A stretch of DNA of 64,000 nt from Myxococcales bacterium (GTDB taxonomy: Bacteria; Myxococcota_A; Polyangia; Nannocystales; Nannocystaceae): the NCBI GenBank assembly GCA_020633335.1, contig JACKDU010000005.1, positions 372,001 to 436,000 of the forward strand, read 5' to 3'. This document shows positions 19,664-30,044 of the stretch, piece by piece; the stretch's first letter is position 1, and each line of letters starts with the position of its first letter. The notes under the pieces were generated by a model, which was not told the origin of the DNA, searched no databases, and worked only from the letters and a program-made list of their open reading frames with translations. A program made the translations under genes and the position numbers.

Positions 19664-21781
19664 ATGCCCGCTCCCTCGCCGCGCGTCGCCGGAGGTCTCG
19701 CGCTCCTCCTGCCGCTCCTGCTCCCGCTCGTCGGCTGCGGCGATCCGCCGACCACGAGCGCGAGCGAGGGATCGAGCGTCAGCGCCACGACCGGCCCGAC
19801 GAGCGGCGGCGAGGCGAGCAGCGCCGGCGGCTCGAGCGAGGCGAGCGGCGGCTCGGCGAGCGGCGGCTCGACCTCGGCGTCGACGTCGAGCGGCGGCGAG
19901 GTGACCGGCTCGACCTCGAGCAGCGAGACCAGCGGCGCCCGGCCGGATCCCTGCGAGACCGGGACCACGGGCAGCGACGGCGACGAGCCCCCGGACGATC
20001 ACGGCTTCGCGACGATCCCGCCGCAGATGGCCCTCGCCGACACCTTCTACACCTACGACCTCCGGACCAACATCGGCGAGTGCGCGACCGATCGGGTCTG
20101 GTGGAGCTTCGACGCCGGCCCGGCGGGCGCGCGCCTCGAGGTCCCGGGGACGATGATCGCCCTCGCGCCGGGCGAGTCGATCCAGTACGACGCCGGCGGC
20201 CCCGGCCGCGAGGCGGTGAAGATCGCCTGGCCGATCGCCGACGACGACGCGCTCGCCTGCGAGGGCTTCCAGGTCCGCTGGCGGGCCTGGCTCGACTGCG
20301 GCCTCCTCGACGAGGGGGCCTGGGGGCCGACGCTGACCCAGGCGTGGAGCGTCGCGGTCCGCCGAAACCACTGGTACTCCGGCGATCTCCACGTCCACAC
20401 CCGCCACTCCGAGCGCGGCCCCGAGGCCGGCGGGGTCGCCGACTACGTCGCGCGGATGACCAACGCCGTCCAGAGCGACGCCGGCCAGGACTTTGCCGAT
20501 CGCCGCCGCCGCTCGCTCCGCGGCCGCCTCCACTGGCTGATCTTCTCCGACCACACCAACAACGAGGAGGAGGAGTGCGGCCGCCACTTCCCCGGCTGGT
20601 GCGCGATGGGGGACGGCGTCGAGGTCGCGACCGGCCGCGACGTCGTCCGCCACTTCACCGAGGCGAGCGGCGGCGAGCTCCTCCTGGTGGTCGGCTCCGA
20701 GATCTCCAACAAGTTCGACGGCCACTTCGGCCTCCTGCCGCGCAACCCCTTCCCGGGGCACCCGCTCTACGCCCCGGGCTACGACGAGGCGGCGACCGAG
20801 TACGACCACGACTTCGGCTACGGCCCGGGGATCTTCCGCGAGCGCTGGGTCGATCCGGCCGCGACCAACGCCGAGGAGATCGCCCAGATCCACGCGATGC
20901 AGGGGCTGGCGATCGTCAACCACGAGACCGGCCCCGCGTTCTGGGTGACCTACGACTGGACCAGCCTCGACTTCGACGGCCTCGAGGTCTGGAACGGGGG
21001 CAACCGCCACGACTCCTACGACGACTCGGCCTACAACGGCGGCCTCGACCTCAACAAGGTCGCCAAGGGGAACCTCCTGAGCGCCGCGATCCCCGAGGAT
21101 CCAATTGAGCGCTCCTACCTCGGGATGCTCAAGACCGGCCGCTGGCCGCTCATCCTGGTCGGCGGCAGCGACGTCCACGACTACAACGAGGTCGTCTGCT
21201 TCGACGGCCCCTGCGATCCGACCGACGCCGAGCTGGCGACGCCGACGACGTCGATCTGGGCCGACACCTTCGTCTGGGCCAACGGGATCGACGGGGTCGC
21301 CGACGCGATCGCCCGCGGGCGGGCGGTCGTCCACGACCTCTCGAACTTCATCGATCTCCGGGTCAGCGCCGGCGGCGTCGAGCGGATCGTCGGCGACACG
21401 ATCGACGGCTACGTCCCGGGCGAGCCCCTCGACCTCCGCGCCTTCGGCCGGGTCGCCGACTTCGTCGACGGCGACAACCGGGTCCTCCTGATCCTCGGGA
21501 CCAACGGCGACCTCGCCGATCCCCAGGTCGACGTCCTCTACTCCTCGGAGGACGACGATCACTTCGTGACCTGGCTAAAGGGCAAGGATCACATGCGCTA
21601 CATCCGGCCGGACTCGAGCTTCGATCGCCGCGTCGGCGCGTCGATCCCGGCGGAGCGCTTCGGGGCGAGCGACGCCTACTTCATCTGGGCGCAGTTCATC
21701 CCCTGGCACAACCCGATCTACCTGGTGGGCAACGGCCAGGACATGGCCCTCACCGGGGCGATCCGGGTGCTCCGGCGCTGA
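19664..21781 (+). CDS. CehA/McbA-type PHP-domain lipoprotein
   Basis: The protein has 705 residues. A signal peptide ends in lipobox VGCG (Cys ~25), followed by a ~70-residue Ser/Gly/Thr linker. The PHP/metallohydrolase domain starts near residue 240 with SGDLHVHTRHSE, then FSDHTNNEEE, then GSEISNKFDGHFGLL, AIVNHETGP and VGGSDVHDYNE. These are the spaced His/Asp metal ligands of the CehA/McbA group of PHP hydrolases, whose known members act on phosphate or carbamate esters. It is anchored on the envelope. The substrate is unknown. GGAGG lies 4 bases before the ATG. A GC-rich hairpin follows the gene. Confidence 0.85.
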   Translation: MPAPSPRVAGGLALLLPLLLPLVGCGDPPTTSASEGSSVSATTGPTSGGEASSAGGSSEASGGSASGGSTSASTSSGGEVTGSTSSSETSGARPDPCETGTTGSDGDEPPDDHGFATIPPQMALADTFYTYDLRTNIGECATDRVWWSFDAGPAGARLEVPGTMIALAPGESIQYDAGGPGREAVKIAWPIADDDALACEGFQVRWRAWLDCGLLDEGAWGPTLTQAWSVAVRRNHWYSGDLHVHTRHSERGPEAGGVADYVARMTNAVQSDAGQDFADRRRRSLRGRLHWLIFSDHTNNEEEECGRHFPGWCAMGDGVEVATGRDVVRHFTEASGGELLLVVGSEISNKFDGHFGLLPRNPFPGHPLYAPGYDEAATEYDHDFGYGPGIFRERWVDPAATNAEEIAQIHAMQGLAIVNHETGPAFWVTYDWTSLDFDGLEVWNGGNRHDSYDDSAYNGGLDLNKVAKGNLLSAAIPEDPIERSYLGMLKTGRWPLILVGGSDVHDYNEVVCFDGPCDPTDAELATPTTSIWADTFVWANGIDGVADAIARGRAVVHDLSNFIDLRVSAGGVERIVGDTIDGYVPGEPLDLRAFGRVADFVDGDNRVLLILGTNGDLADPQVDVLYSSEDDDHFVTWLKGKDHMRYIRPDSSFDRRVGASIPAERFGASDAYFIWAQFIPWHNPIYLVGNGQDMALTGAIRVLRR

Positions 21782-21795
21782 CGCGAATTCGCCCC

Positions 21796-21820
21796 GGCGG
21801 CGGCTCTCAGCGCCGCCGCC
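21796..21820 (+). terminator. GC-rich hairpin after the PHP lipoprotein gene
   Basis: GGCGGCGGC (21796-21804) pairs with GCCGCCGCC (21812-21820) around TCTCAGC. There is no U-run. It lies 15 bases after the stop codon. Confidence 0.4.
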
Positions 21821-21905
21821 GCGGGCGCTGGAGCGCGGGCGCGCGACGCGATAGTCTGGTCGTGGTCAACGCTCGGGCGGGCGCCCGGCACAACCCCCCA
21901 GCGCG

Positions 21906-23345
21906 GTGCTCTTCAACTCGATCGCCTTCTTCGTCTTCTTCGCGCTGGTCCTCGCGCTCTACTGGGCCGCGCCGAGGCGGCTGCAGAACCCGATCCTCCT
22001 GATCGCCAGCTACGTCTTCTACGGCTTCTGGGACTGGCGCTTCCTCGGGCTCATCGCGCTCTCGACGCTGATCGACTTCTCCTGCGCGCGGGCGATCGAG
22101 GACGGGCCGGCGGCGGCGCGGCGGCGCTGGCTCCTCGTCAGCGTCGGCACCAACCTCGGCCTCCTCGCCTTCTTCAAGTACTTCAACTTCTTCGTCGACT
22201 CCTTCGCCGAGCTCTGCGCGGCGCTCGGCTGGTCGGTCTCGACGACGACCCTCGACATCGTCCTGCCGGTCGGGATCTCGTTCTACACCTTCCAGACGAT
22301 GAGCTACACGATCGACGTCTACCGCGGAGAGCTGGCGGCGACCCGCAGCCTGCCGAGCTTCGCGCTCTACGTCGCCTACTTCCCGCAGCTCGTCGCCGGG
22401 CCGATCGAGCGGGCGACCCGCCTCCTCCCGCAGATCGAGAAGGCCCGGACGATCGGCGCCGACGACCTCCGCGAGGGGGCCTGGCTGGTCCTCCTCGGGC
22501 TCTTCAAGAAGGTCGTGATCGCCGACAACATGGCCCGGATCGTCGAGCCGGTCTTCGCCGGCGAGGGCGCGAGCGCGGGCGTGACGACGCTCCTGGCGGT
22601 CTACGCCTTCGCCCTCCAGATCTACGCCGACTTCTCGGGCTACACCGACATCGCCCGCGGGGTCTCGCGCTGCCTCGGCATCGACCTGATGGTCAACTTC
22701 CGCCGGCCCTACTTCGCGGCCGATCCCCAGGAGTTCTGGCGGCGCTGGCACATCAGCCTCTCGCAGTGGCTCCGCGACTACCTCTACATCCCGCTCGGGG
22801 GCAACCGCGGCGGCGCGCTCCGGAGCTACCGCAACCTGATCTTGACGATGCTCCTCGGCGGGCTCTGGCACGGCGCGAGCTGGATGTTCGTGATCTGGGG
22901 GGCGATCCACGGCGCGCTCCTGGTCGTCCACCGGCTCTGGCGGCGCCTCCTCGGCGGCCTGCGGGGCGCCTGGGCGCTCGATCGGCTGGCGGCGCCGGTG
23001 CTCGGCCTCGCCTTCTTCCACGCGGTCTGCTTCGCCTGGATCTTCTTCCGCGCGCGTTCGATGGCGTCGGTCGGCGAGGTCCTCGGCGGCCTCGCGTCGA
23101 CCTGGACGGTCGCCGACGCCGACGTGGCGACCCTCCGCTACATGGCGATCTGCGCGCTCCCGCTGGTGATCCTCGATCTCTGGGAGGAGTGGTACGAGCG
23201 CCGCCACGGCCTCCGGCCGCGGGGCCCGGCCTACGTCTTCGCGGCCCCGGCCCCGCTCCGCGGGCTCGTCTTCGCCGTCCTGATCCTCTACATAGCGATC
23301 GCCGGCGCGCCGGCGGGCGCGGAGTTCATCTACTTCCAGTTCTGA
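21906..23345 (+). CDS. MBOAT-family membrane O-acyltransferase (AlgI-like)
   Basis: The protein has 479 residues with about ten membrane segments. The N-terminus (GTG start, then LFNSIAFFVFFALVLALYW) is the classic AlgI/MBOAT start. Family signatures follow: YVFYGFWDWRFL, LPVGISFYTFQTMSYTIDVY, FPQLVAGPIERATRLLPQ, YADFSGYTDIARG, NFRRPYFAADPQEFWRRWHI, and LLGGLWHGASWMFVIWGAIH with the invariant catalytic His. It moves acyl groups across the inner membrane to O-acylate an exported polymer. The SGNH gene begins 10 bases downstream and is the expected periplasmic partner. No alginate genes are nearby, so the target polymer is unknown. Confidence 0.93.
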   Translation: MLFNSIAFFVFFALVLALYWAAPRRLQNPILLIASYVFYGFWDWRFLGLIALSTLIDFSCARAIEDGPAAARRRWLLVSVGTNLGLLAFFKYFNFFVDSFAELCAALGWSVSTTTLDIVLPVGISFYTFQTMSYTIDVYRGELAATRSLPSFALYVAYFPQLVAGPIERATRLLPQIEKARTIGADDLREGAWLVLLGLFKKVVIADNMARIVEPVFAGEGASAGVTTLLAVYAFALQIYADFSGYTDIARGVSRCLGIDLMVNFRRPYFAADPQEFWRRWHISLSQWLRDYLYIPLGGNRGGALRSYRNLILTMLLGGLWHGASWMFVIWGAIHGALLVVHRLWRRLLGGLRGAWALDRLAAPVLGLAFFHAVCFAWIFFRARSMASVGEVLGGLASTWTVADADVATLRYMAICALPLVILDLWEEWYERRHGLRPRGPAYVFAAPAPLRGLVFAVLILYIAIAGAPAGAEFIYFQF

Positions 23346-23355
23346 GCCGCCGACC

Positions 23356-24390
23356 GTGAAGAGCCCCGCCAGCCATAGCCCGAGCCCGAGCCCGACGAGG
23401 CGCCGCCGCGCGCCCTGGGGGATCGTCTGGGCGATCCTCTGGATCGCGGCGATCGAGCTCGCCGCCCGCGGGCTCTGGCGGCCCGACGTCGTCGACCCCA
23501 AGCTCTACGCCGCCGTCGACGCGTCCTACAACTACGGCTTCGAGTTCGCGCGCCCGGCCTGCGAGGCGCTGGACGAGGGCCCGCTCGTCTGCCGGCGGAC
23601 CCAGTACCGACCGATCGCCGAGCAGCGCCTCGATCGGGTCAAGGCGGCGGGGACGATCCGGATCTTCACGCTCGGTGGATCGCACGCGGCCGGCGGCGAC
23701 GCCTACACCCAGCGGCTCCTCACGGTGCTCCGGCGGCGCTGCCCGAGCCGGGGTTGGGAGGGGGCCAACCTCGCGGTCCCGGGGCACGGCTCGCGGCGCA
23801 CCTTGATCGCGGCTGAGGAGGCGCTCACCCTCGATCCCGACCTCCTCATCGTCGACTTCGGCGGCTCCAACGAGTACGAGGACGAGCGGGACGCGAGCTA
23901 CCGCGATCAGCTCCACGCCGGGATCTGGGCGCTCCTCCTGCGGAGCCAGGCGATCGTCCTCGGCCGCAAGCTCCTCTCGCGCGCCTTCCCGATCGTCAAG
24001 GGGCCAACGCTCGACAGCCCGGCCGGCGAGGCCAAGGCCTCGCGGGATCCCGCGAACCTCGCCCGCTGGCGGGCGAGCCTCCGCGCCAACAACCGGGCGA
24101 CCTTCGCGGCGGCGGCCGCCGCCGACGTCGAGGTCATCCTGGTCGGCCGCGCCTCGCTGCGACCGCACGCGCCGGGCTCGCGGGCGCTCGGCGATCACGA
24201 GGTCTTCGCCGAGCTCGCCGGGGAGGTGCCCTCGCTCGACGCCCACGCGCTCGTCCAGAGCGCGCCCGCGGCGGACCGGCGGTCGATGTTCCGCGACGAC
24301 CGCAACCACTACGCGGCCGCCGGCCACCAGGCGATCGCGGAGGCGCTCGCCGAGCGGGTGCTCGCCCGCTTCCCCTGCGACGCTGGCTAG
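23356..24390 (+). CDS. SGNH-hydrolase-type acyltransferase partner of MBOAT
   Basis: The protein has 344 residues with a GTG start 10 bases after the MBOAT stop. There is one N-terminal membrane segment (WGIVWAILWIAAIELAARGL). The periplasmic domain has SGNH blocks: FTLGGSHAAGG (Ser nucleophile), LAVPGHGS (Gly block), DFGGSNEYED (Asn block) and DDRNHYAAAGHQ (Asp-x-x-x-His). With the MBOAT it resembles PatA/PatB or AlgI/AlgJ pairs: the MBOAT delivers acyl groups and the SGNH protein transfers them to the polymer. Its last 4 bases overlap the convergent kinase gene. Confidence 0.88.
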   Translation: MKSPASHSPSPSPTRRRRAPWGIVWAILWIAAIELAARGLWRPDVVDPKLYAAVDASYNYGFEFARPACEALDEGPLVCRRTQYRPIAEQRLDRVKAAGTIRIFTLGGSHAAGGDAYTQRLLTVLRRRCPSRGWEGANLAVPGHGSRRTLIAAEEALTLDPDLLIVDFGGSNEYEDERDASYRDQLHAGIWALLLRSQAIVLGRKLLSRAFPIVKGPTLDSPAGEAKASRDPANLARWRASLRANNRATFAAAAAADVEVILVGRASLRPHAPGSRALGDHEVFAELAGEVPSLDAHALVQSAPAADRRSMFRDDRNHYAAAGHQAIAEALAERVLARFPCDAG

Positions 24391-25382
24391 GGCGGGAGGA
24401 TCGGGCCCTGGCCGCCCGAGATCAGCTTGGCGAGGTCGCTGATCGCCTCCTTCATCTCGGAGGCGTCCTTGAAGCGGCCCTGGACCTGCTTCGAACAGGC
24501 CTTGAAGAAGAAGGCGTCGATCGCGTCGACGTGGGCCTTCGGCATGCCGCCCGGGAGGAAGTGGCTGATCGGCACCGGCTCGCGCTCGCGGTGGGCCTGG
24601 AGGAGGTGCCGCGGGTGCTTCTCGAAGAGATCCTCGAAGGGGTGGCGGCCGCCGGTGACCAGCTCGAAGAAGGTCATCCCGAGGGCGTAGAGGTCGGCGC
24701 GGTGATCGATGTAGCCGCCAGCGATCGTCTGCTCGGGCGCGATGTAGCGCGGGTCGCCCATCACGTGCGCCTTGCTCTGCGGGGTCAGATCGCTGAGGTC
24801 ACGGGCGACGCCGAAGTCGAGGACCTTGACCACCCGGAGGAGGGGGTCGTGGGAGTCGCGGGTGACGAAGACGTTCGAGGGCTTGATGTCGCAGTGGACG
24901 ATCCGCCGGAGGTGGACGTAGCGGAGCGCCTCGAGGACCTGCATGAAGATCTCGGCGATCACCGGGACCGGCACCGGGGTGCCGTTGTCGATGAACCAGC
25001 CGACGTCCTTGCCGCGGAGGTACTCCATCGCGAACCAGAGGAGCCCGTACTCCTCGGTGGTCCCGACCTGCATCACCCGCACGAGGTTGTTGTGCATGAA
25101 GCTCGCGCACATCCGGGCCTCGCGCCGGAAGTGGCGGTGCGCCCACTCGGGGACGTCGTTCTTCATCACCTTGAGGGCGACGTAGCGGTTCATCAGGCGA
25201 TCGAAGGCCTTGTAGACCTTGCTCATCCCGCCCTCGCCGAGGCGCTGGACGATCTCGAACTGGCTGACGCACTTGACGACCGTGCCGGTGGGCAGATCTG
25301 TCCCTTGGTACCCGTAGTACCCAGTGGCGCTCATCGCAGTGCCACTTCCGCTCTCACCGGGGCTGCGGGTCTCGTTGCTCAT
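24387..25382 (-). CDS. Ser/Thr protein kinase (PknB type, non-RD)
   Basis: The protein has 331 residues and is a kinase domain without a membrane segment. Motifs: Gly loop RLGEGGMSKVYKAF, VALKVM lysine, HEADLESS-type helix C with E in FRREARM, catalytic loop HCDIKPSNV, metal motif LDFGVARD and RYIAPEQT. The catalytic loop has Cys where most relatives have Arg (HRD), so this is a non-RD kinase and may not need activation-loop phosphorylation. It is probably a cytoplasmic signalling kinase. The upstream 125 bases are unusually AT-rich for this genome and probably contain its promoter. Confidence 0.92.
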   Translation of the reverse strand: MSNETRSPGESGSGTAMSATGYYGYQGTDLPTGTVVKCVSQFEIVQRLGEGGMSKVYKAFDRLMNRYVALKVMKNDVPEWAHRHFRREARMCASFMHNNLVRVMQVGTTEEYGLLWFAMEYLRGKDVGWFIDNGTPVPVPVIAEIFMQVLEALRYVHLRRIVHCDIKPSNVFVTRDSHDPLLRVVKVLDFGVARDLSDLTPQSKAHVMGDPRYIAPEQTIAGGYIDHRADLYALGMTFFELVTGGRHPFEDLFEKHPRHLLQAHREREPVPISHFLPGGMPKAHVDAIDAFFFKACSKQVQGRFKDASEMKEAISDLAKLISGGQGPILPP

Positions 25383-25641
25383 CGGAGGTCTGGGTCCTGC
25401 TCTTTACACCCTCTGGGGGCTCTTTCGTAGACAAGGCAAAGGCCGCGGGTCGGCCGTGGGCCAAGTTACGCTTGGTACACTACCTATTACCTCACACCGG
25501 CACCACAAGTGAACCTAGCGGCCGAATCGAGGTGTGCGAAAACGCGCCGGGCGCGGAGCCGGCGCGGGCGCCCTCGCCCGACCTGTCGCTCCGCGCCCCC
25601 ATCGCTGGCCAGCGCCCCGAATTTTGCCTGGTAGCGCGCCC
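25383..25641. other. Intergenic region with AT-richer core
   Basis: These 259 bases lie between the thioredoxin stop and the kinase start, both on the minus strand. Around 25460-25515 the composition drops well below the genome's GC level (GGTACACTACCTATTACC on the plus strand), consistent with a promoter for the kinase gene. No single -35/-10 pair is convincing. I see no gene. Confidence 0.4.
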
Positions 25642-26079
25642 CTAGACGTGGGCGGCGAGGAAGGCGTCGAGCTGCGGTCCCATCACCGCGCCGGCCTGCT
25701 TGGCGACGATCTTGCCCCCCTTGTAGACGACCAGGGTCGGGATCGACTGGATCGCCAGGGCGCCGGCGGTCTGCTGGTGCATGTCGGTGTTGATCTTGAC
25801 GACGATCGCCCGCCCCGCGTAGCGCCGCGCGAGGTCGGTGATGTGGGGCGCGAGCATCTTGCAGGGGCCGCACCAGGCCGCCCAGAAGTCGACCAGGACC
25901 GGCACCGGCGAGCTCTTCACCAGGCGGGCGAGGCCGGCGTCGTCGAGGTCGACCGGCGTCGCCGCGCGATCGATGGGCTGGCGGCAGCGCCCGCAGACGG
26001 GGCCCTCGCCGAGGCGTTCGGGCGGGATCCGGTTGATCCCACCGCACTGGTTGCAGCGGAAAAGGAGCGGCTTGGACAC
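25642..26079 (-). CDS. Thioredoxin with N-terminal zinc ribbon (thioredoxin-2 type)
   Basis: The protein has 145 residues. Residues 1-35 contain two CxxC pairs (CNQCGG and CGRC) forming a zinc ribbon, as in E. coli TrxC. The thioredoxin fold follows with VDFWAAWCGPCKMLAPH (active-site CGPC) and the cis-Pro loop SIPTLVVYKGG. It is a cytoplasmic disulfide reductase fed by thioredoxin reductase. The redox centre is ordinary Cys/Cys, unlike the two selenoproteins in the window. It is transcribed on its own. Confidence 0.93.
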   Translation of the reverse strand: MSKPLLFRCNQCGGINRIPPERLGEGPVCGRCRQPIDRAATPVDLDDAGLARLVKSSPVPVLVDFWAAWCGPCKMLAPHITDLARRYAGRAIVVKINTDMHQQTAGALAIQSIPTLVVYKGGKIVAKQAGAVMGPQLDAFLAAHV

Positions 26080-26183
26080 GGCGGTGTACTCCCGGTCTGG
26101 AACGATGTTGTAAGGCGCGGAGCGGGCGGCACAAGGGGGGAGGCCGCGCCGCCGCGGGGTGATCGGCTATCCTCCGGGCGCCC

Positions 26184-26905
26184 ATGCGGATCGCCGCGCT
26201 CTCCGACCTCCACATCGGCCCGCGCGGCTGGATGGACGAGTTTCGCCACCACGAGGCCGACTTCCTCGCCTTCCTCGACCGCCTCGAGGAGGAATTTGAG
26301 GTGATCGTCCTGGTCGGGGACGTCTTCCAGACCGATCACGCGATGGTGCCGGGCCGCCGTGGCGCCGTGCGCCACCTCATGGCCGCCCAGCGGCGCCTGC
26401 CCGCGCTCGCCGAGCGCTTCGCCCGGGCGCCCTACCGCTACATCCACGGCAACCACGACGCGATCGCCCGGGATCACCTCGGGGCGCCGGAGAGCCTCCG
26501 CCTCGAGGCCGACGGCTTCGTCGCCTACTTCATCCACGGCCACCAGTTCGATCCCCTCTTTCGCCGGGTCGAGCCGCTGACGCGGGCGGCGTCGTGGTTC
26601 ACCGGGCGCCTCCGCTTCGTCGGCCTGCGGGCGGTCGCCGAGTGGTTCGAGGGCAACGACATCCGGATCAAGCACGAGCGCTTCCACCACGACGCCGGGC
26701 CCTACCTCAGCGCCGGTCGCCGGCTCCTCCAGGAGGAGGGCGCCGACGTCGTCGTGATGGGTCACACCCACGTGCCCGCGCGGGTCGAGACGCCCGAGGG
26801 GCTGGTGGTCAACAGCGGCTCCTGCAGCGTCGGTCAGCAGGTCTACGTGGCGATCGACACGGCGGCGCGCTCGGTCGAGGTGCGGACGCCGAGGATCCGC
26901 GGGGC

Positions 26906-26927
<22 letters not shown>
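26184..26927 (+). CDS. LpxH-like calcineurin-family metallophosphoesterase
   Basis: The protein has 247 residues. Metal-site motifs in order: SDLHIG (D8/H10), VGDVFQ, HGNHDA, FIHGHQFDP and MGHTHVP. The layout matches UDP-2,3-diacylglucosamine hydrolase (LpxH)-like and related UshA-independent phosphoesterases. LpxH removes UMP in lipid A synthesis, but divergent paralogues are common and no lpx genes are nearby, so the specific reaction is unproven. Its 3' end overlaps the convergent propeller lipoprotein by 22 bases. Confidence 0.85.
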
Positions 26928-28102
<1,175 letters not shown>

Positions 28103-28146
28103 GGCCTCCACGATAGCGCCTGCCGGCCTTCCAGCGGAGGATGTCG

Positions 28147-29523
28147 ATGCGCTATACCGAGCGCATGATGCCGACGCTCAGGATCGCACTCCCCCTGTCG
28201 ATCGCGCTCGCGGCCTGCACCGGCGACGACGGTCGCGAGGGCGACGACGCGAGCGCGAGCGCGAGCGTGAGCGTGAGCGCGTCGGTGACGGTGACGATCA
28301 GCGGCGCCGACTCGGCCGCGAGCGGCAGCGCCGGCGACGACGACGGCGAGGAGAAGCTCGACCTCGCGACCGAGGAGACCGACGGCCTCCCGGGCGCGGG
28401 CGACTGCGGCCACGTGGTCCCGCAGCCGGGCGACGAGGACTTCAGCATCATCTGGATCTCGAACACCGGGCAGCACACGGTTTCGAAGATCGACACGCTG
28501 ACGGCGACGGAGCTCGCCCGCTACCGTACCGGGCCGGGCGAGACCGATCCCTCGCGGACCTCGGTCAACCTCCGCGGCGACGTGGCGGTCGCCAACCGCT
28601 CGGGGAGCGTGGTCAAGATCGCCAACCGCCTGGCCAACTGCGTCGACAAGAACCAGAACGGGGTGATCGACACCTCGCAGGGGCCAAACGACGTCCTCGA
28701 TTGGGGCCAGGACGAGTGCGTCCTCTGGTTCCACGACCTCAACTTCCCCAAGGGGCTCGATTCGAACCAGGGCGGGCCGCGGGCGATCGCCTGGGACGGC
28801 GGGGCGTCGAGCGACTGCTTCGCGACCTCGAAGGTCTGGGTCGGCTGGCGGGATCAGCCGTCGACGACCGCGAAGATCCGGCGGATCGACGGGATCACCG
28901 GCAAGACCGACATCGAGGTGCTGGCCCCGGAGTGGGAGTGCAACTGGGGGCACGGCACCTACGGCGGCGCGGCGACCAAGGAGGGCGCGTTCTGGGGGCT
29001 CGGCACCCTCGCCAACCTCGTCCACGTCGATCCGCTCTCGCTCCAGGTCACCCGCTACAAGGGGCCGGTGGGCGTGGTGCTCTATGGGATGGCGCTCGAC
29101 GCCAAGGGGACCCCGTGGCTCGGCGGCTGGGACGGCCACCTCTGGCGCTTCAACACCGCGAGCAAGACCTTCGAGGATCACGGCGCGGTCGGGACGCCGA
29201 CCCGGCTGCGGGGGCTGGCGATCGACAAGGAGGGCTACGCCTGGCTCGCCGGCAACAACCCCTGCGCGCTCGCCCAGTACGACGTCGACGGCGACACCCT
29301 GGTCAACGGCAACATCGTCCTCCCGGGCTGCGGTGAGCCGGTCGGCGTGTCGATCGATCGCTACGGCAAGGTCTGGGTGGTCGATCGCCAGGCGAACCGG
29401 GCCTACAAGGTCGATCCCGACACCTACGAGGTGGTCACGGTCGACGGCCTGGTGGCGCCCTACACCTACTCGGACATGACCGGCGAGGGGCTCGGCCTGG
29501 TCGTCAACCCGCCGGTCGGCTAG
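28147..29523 (+). CDS. NHL/Vgb-like beta-propeller lipoprotein
   Basis: The protein has 458 residues. I chose the ATG at 28147 because GGAGG (28136-28140) lies 6 bases upstream; an ATG at 28141 sits directly on that site. The signal peptide ends in lipobox AACTG (Cys ~24), then an Ala/Ser/Val linker. The body has repeats of WV/IA-x-D-x-x-G phrases (GMALDAKGTPWLGGWDGHLW, GLAIDKEGYAWLAGNN, VSIDRYGKVWVVDR) as in virginiamycin B lyase-like or NHL propellers. It is probably a surface lipoprotein; ligand unknown. Confidence 0.82.
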   Translation: MRYTERMMPTLRIALPLSIALAACTGDDGREGDDASASASVSVSASVTVTISGADSAASGSAGDDDGEEKLDLATEETDGLPGAGDCGHVVPQPGDEDFSIIWISNTGQHTVSKIDTLTATELARYRTGPGETDPSRTSVNLRGDVAVANRSGSVVKIANRLANCVDKNQNGVIDTSQGPNDVLDWGQDECVLWFHDLNFPKGLDSNQGGPRAIAWDGGASSDCFATSKVWVGWRDQPSTTAKIRRIDGITGKTDIEVLAPEWECNWGHGTYGGAATKEGAFWGLGTLANLVHVDPLSLQVTRYKGPVGVVLYGMALDAKGTPWLGGWDGHLWRFNTASKTFEDHGAVGTPTRLRGLAIDKEGYAWLAGNNPCALAQYDVDGDTLVNGNIVLPGCGEPVGVSIDRYGKVWVVDRQANRAYKVDPDTYEVVTVDGLVAPYTYSDMTGEGLGLVVNPPVG

Positions 29524-29543
29524 CGACGGTGAGCGGCGCGGTG

Positions 29544-30041
29544 ATGGCCCGCCTGGTGGTCTTTGGCGGCCTCCCGGGCGCCGGCAAGTCGACGCTCTCA
29601 CTCGCGCTCGCGCGGGCGATCGGCGCGGTCCACCTGCGGATCGACACGATCGAGCAGGCGCTCCGCGACGCCGGGGTCGCGGTGCGGGCGGCCGAGGGCT
29701 ACGCGGTCGCCTGCGCGGTCGCGGCCGACCAGCTCGCGCTCGGGCACACGGTGATCACCGACGCGGTCAACCCGATCGCCTACACCCGGGCGATGTTCCG
29801 GGCGGTCGGCGAGCGGAGCGGCGCGCCGGTGATCGAGGTCGAGGTCGTCTGCTCCGATCGGGATGAGCACCGGCGGCGGGTCGAGACGCGGACGGTCAGC
29901 GTGGCCGGGCTCCGGCTTCCGACCTGGGAGGAGGTTGTTCGCCGGGACTACGAGCCGTGGGAGGGTGCGCTGATGATCGACACCGCGGGGGAGGCGGTCG
30001 CGGCGAGCCTGGCGAAGATCCTCGCGGCCCTGGGCGGGTGA
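29544..30041 (+). CDS. Small P-loop kinase (AAA_33/gluconokinase-like)
   Basis: The protein has 165 residues from the ATG at 29544; an in-frame GTG at 29529 would add 5. Walker A is GGLPGAGKST. HLRIDTIEQALRDAG follows and resembles the substrate-binding part of zeta-toxin/Cpt/AAA_33 kinases. EVVCSDRDEHRRRVETR carries the lid arginines. It likely phosphorylates a small molecule or antibiotic-like substrate. No antitoxin gene is adjacent, so a toxin role is not supported. Confidence 0.8.
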   Translation: MARLVVFGGLPGAGKSTLSLALARAIGAVHLRIDTIEQALRDAGVAVRAAEGYAVACAVAADQLALGHTVITDAVNPIAYTRAMFRAVGERSGAPVIEVEVVCSDRDEHRRRVETRTVSVAGLRLPTWEEVVRRDYEPWEGALMIDTAGEAVAASLAKILAALGG

Positions 30042-30044
30042 GGA

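Noticed and set aside
25460..25515. Defined promoter hexamers in the AT-rich patch
   Set aside because: Several TTG and TAnnnT-like matches exist but no pair has good spacing, so only a region is reported.
29544..30041. Zeta-toxin of a toxin-antitoxin pair
   Set aside because: Walker A and the Asp-containing loop fit, but no small antitoxin gene is adjacent and the protein is short; generic small-molecule kinase is safer.
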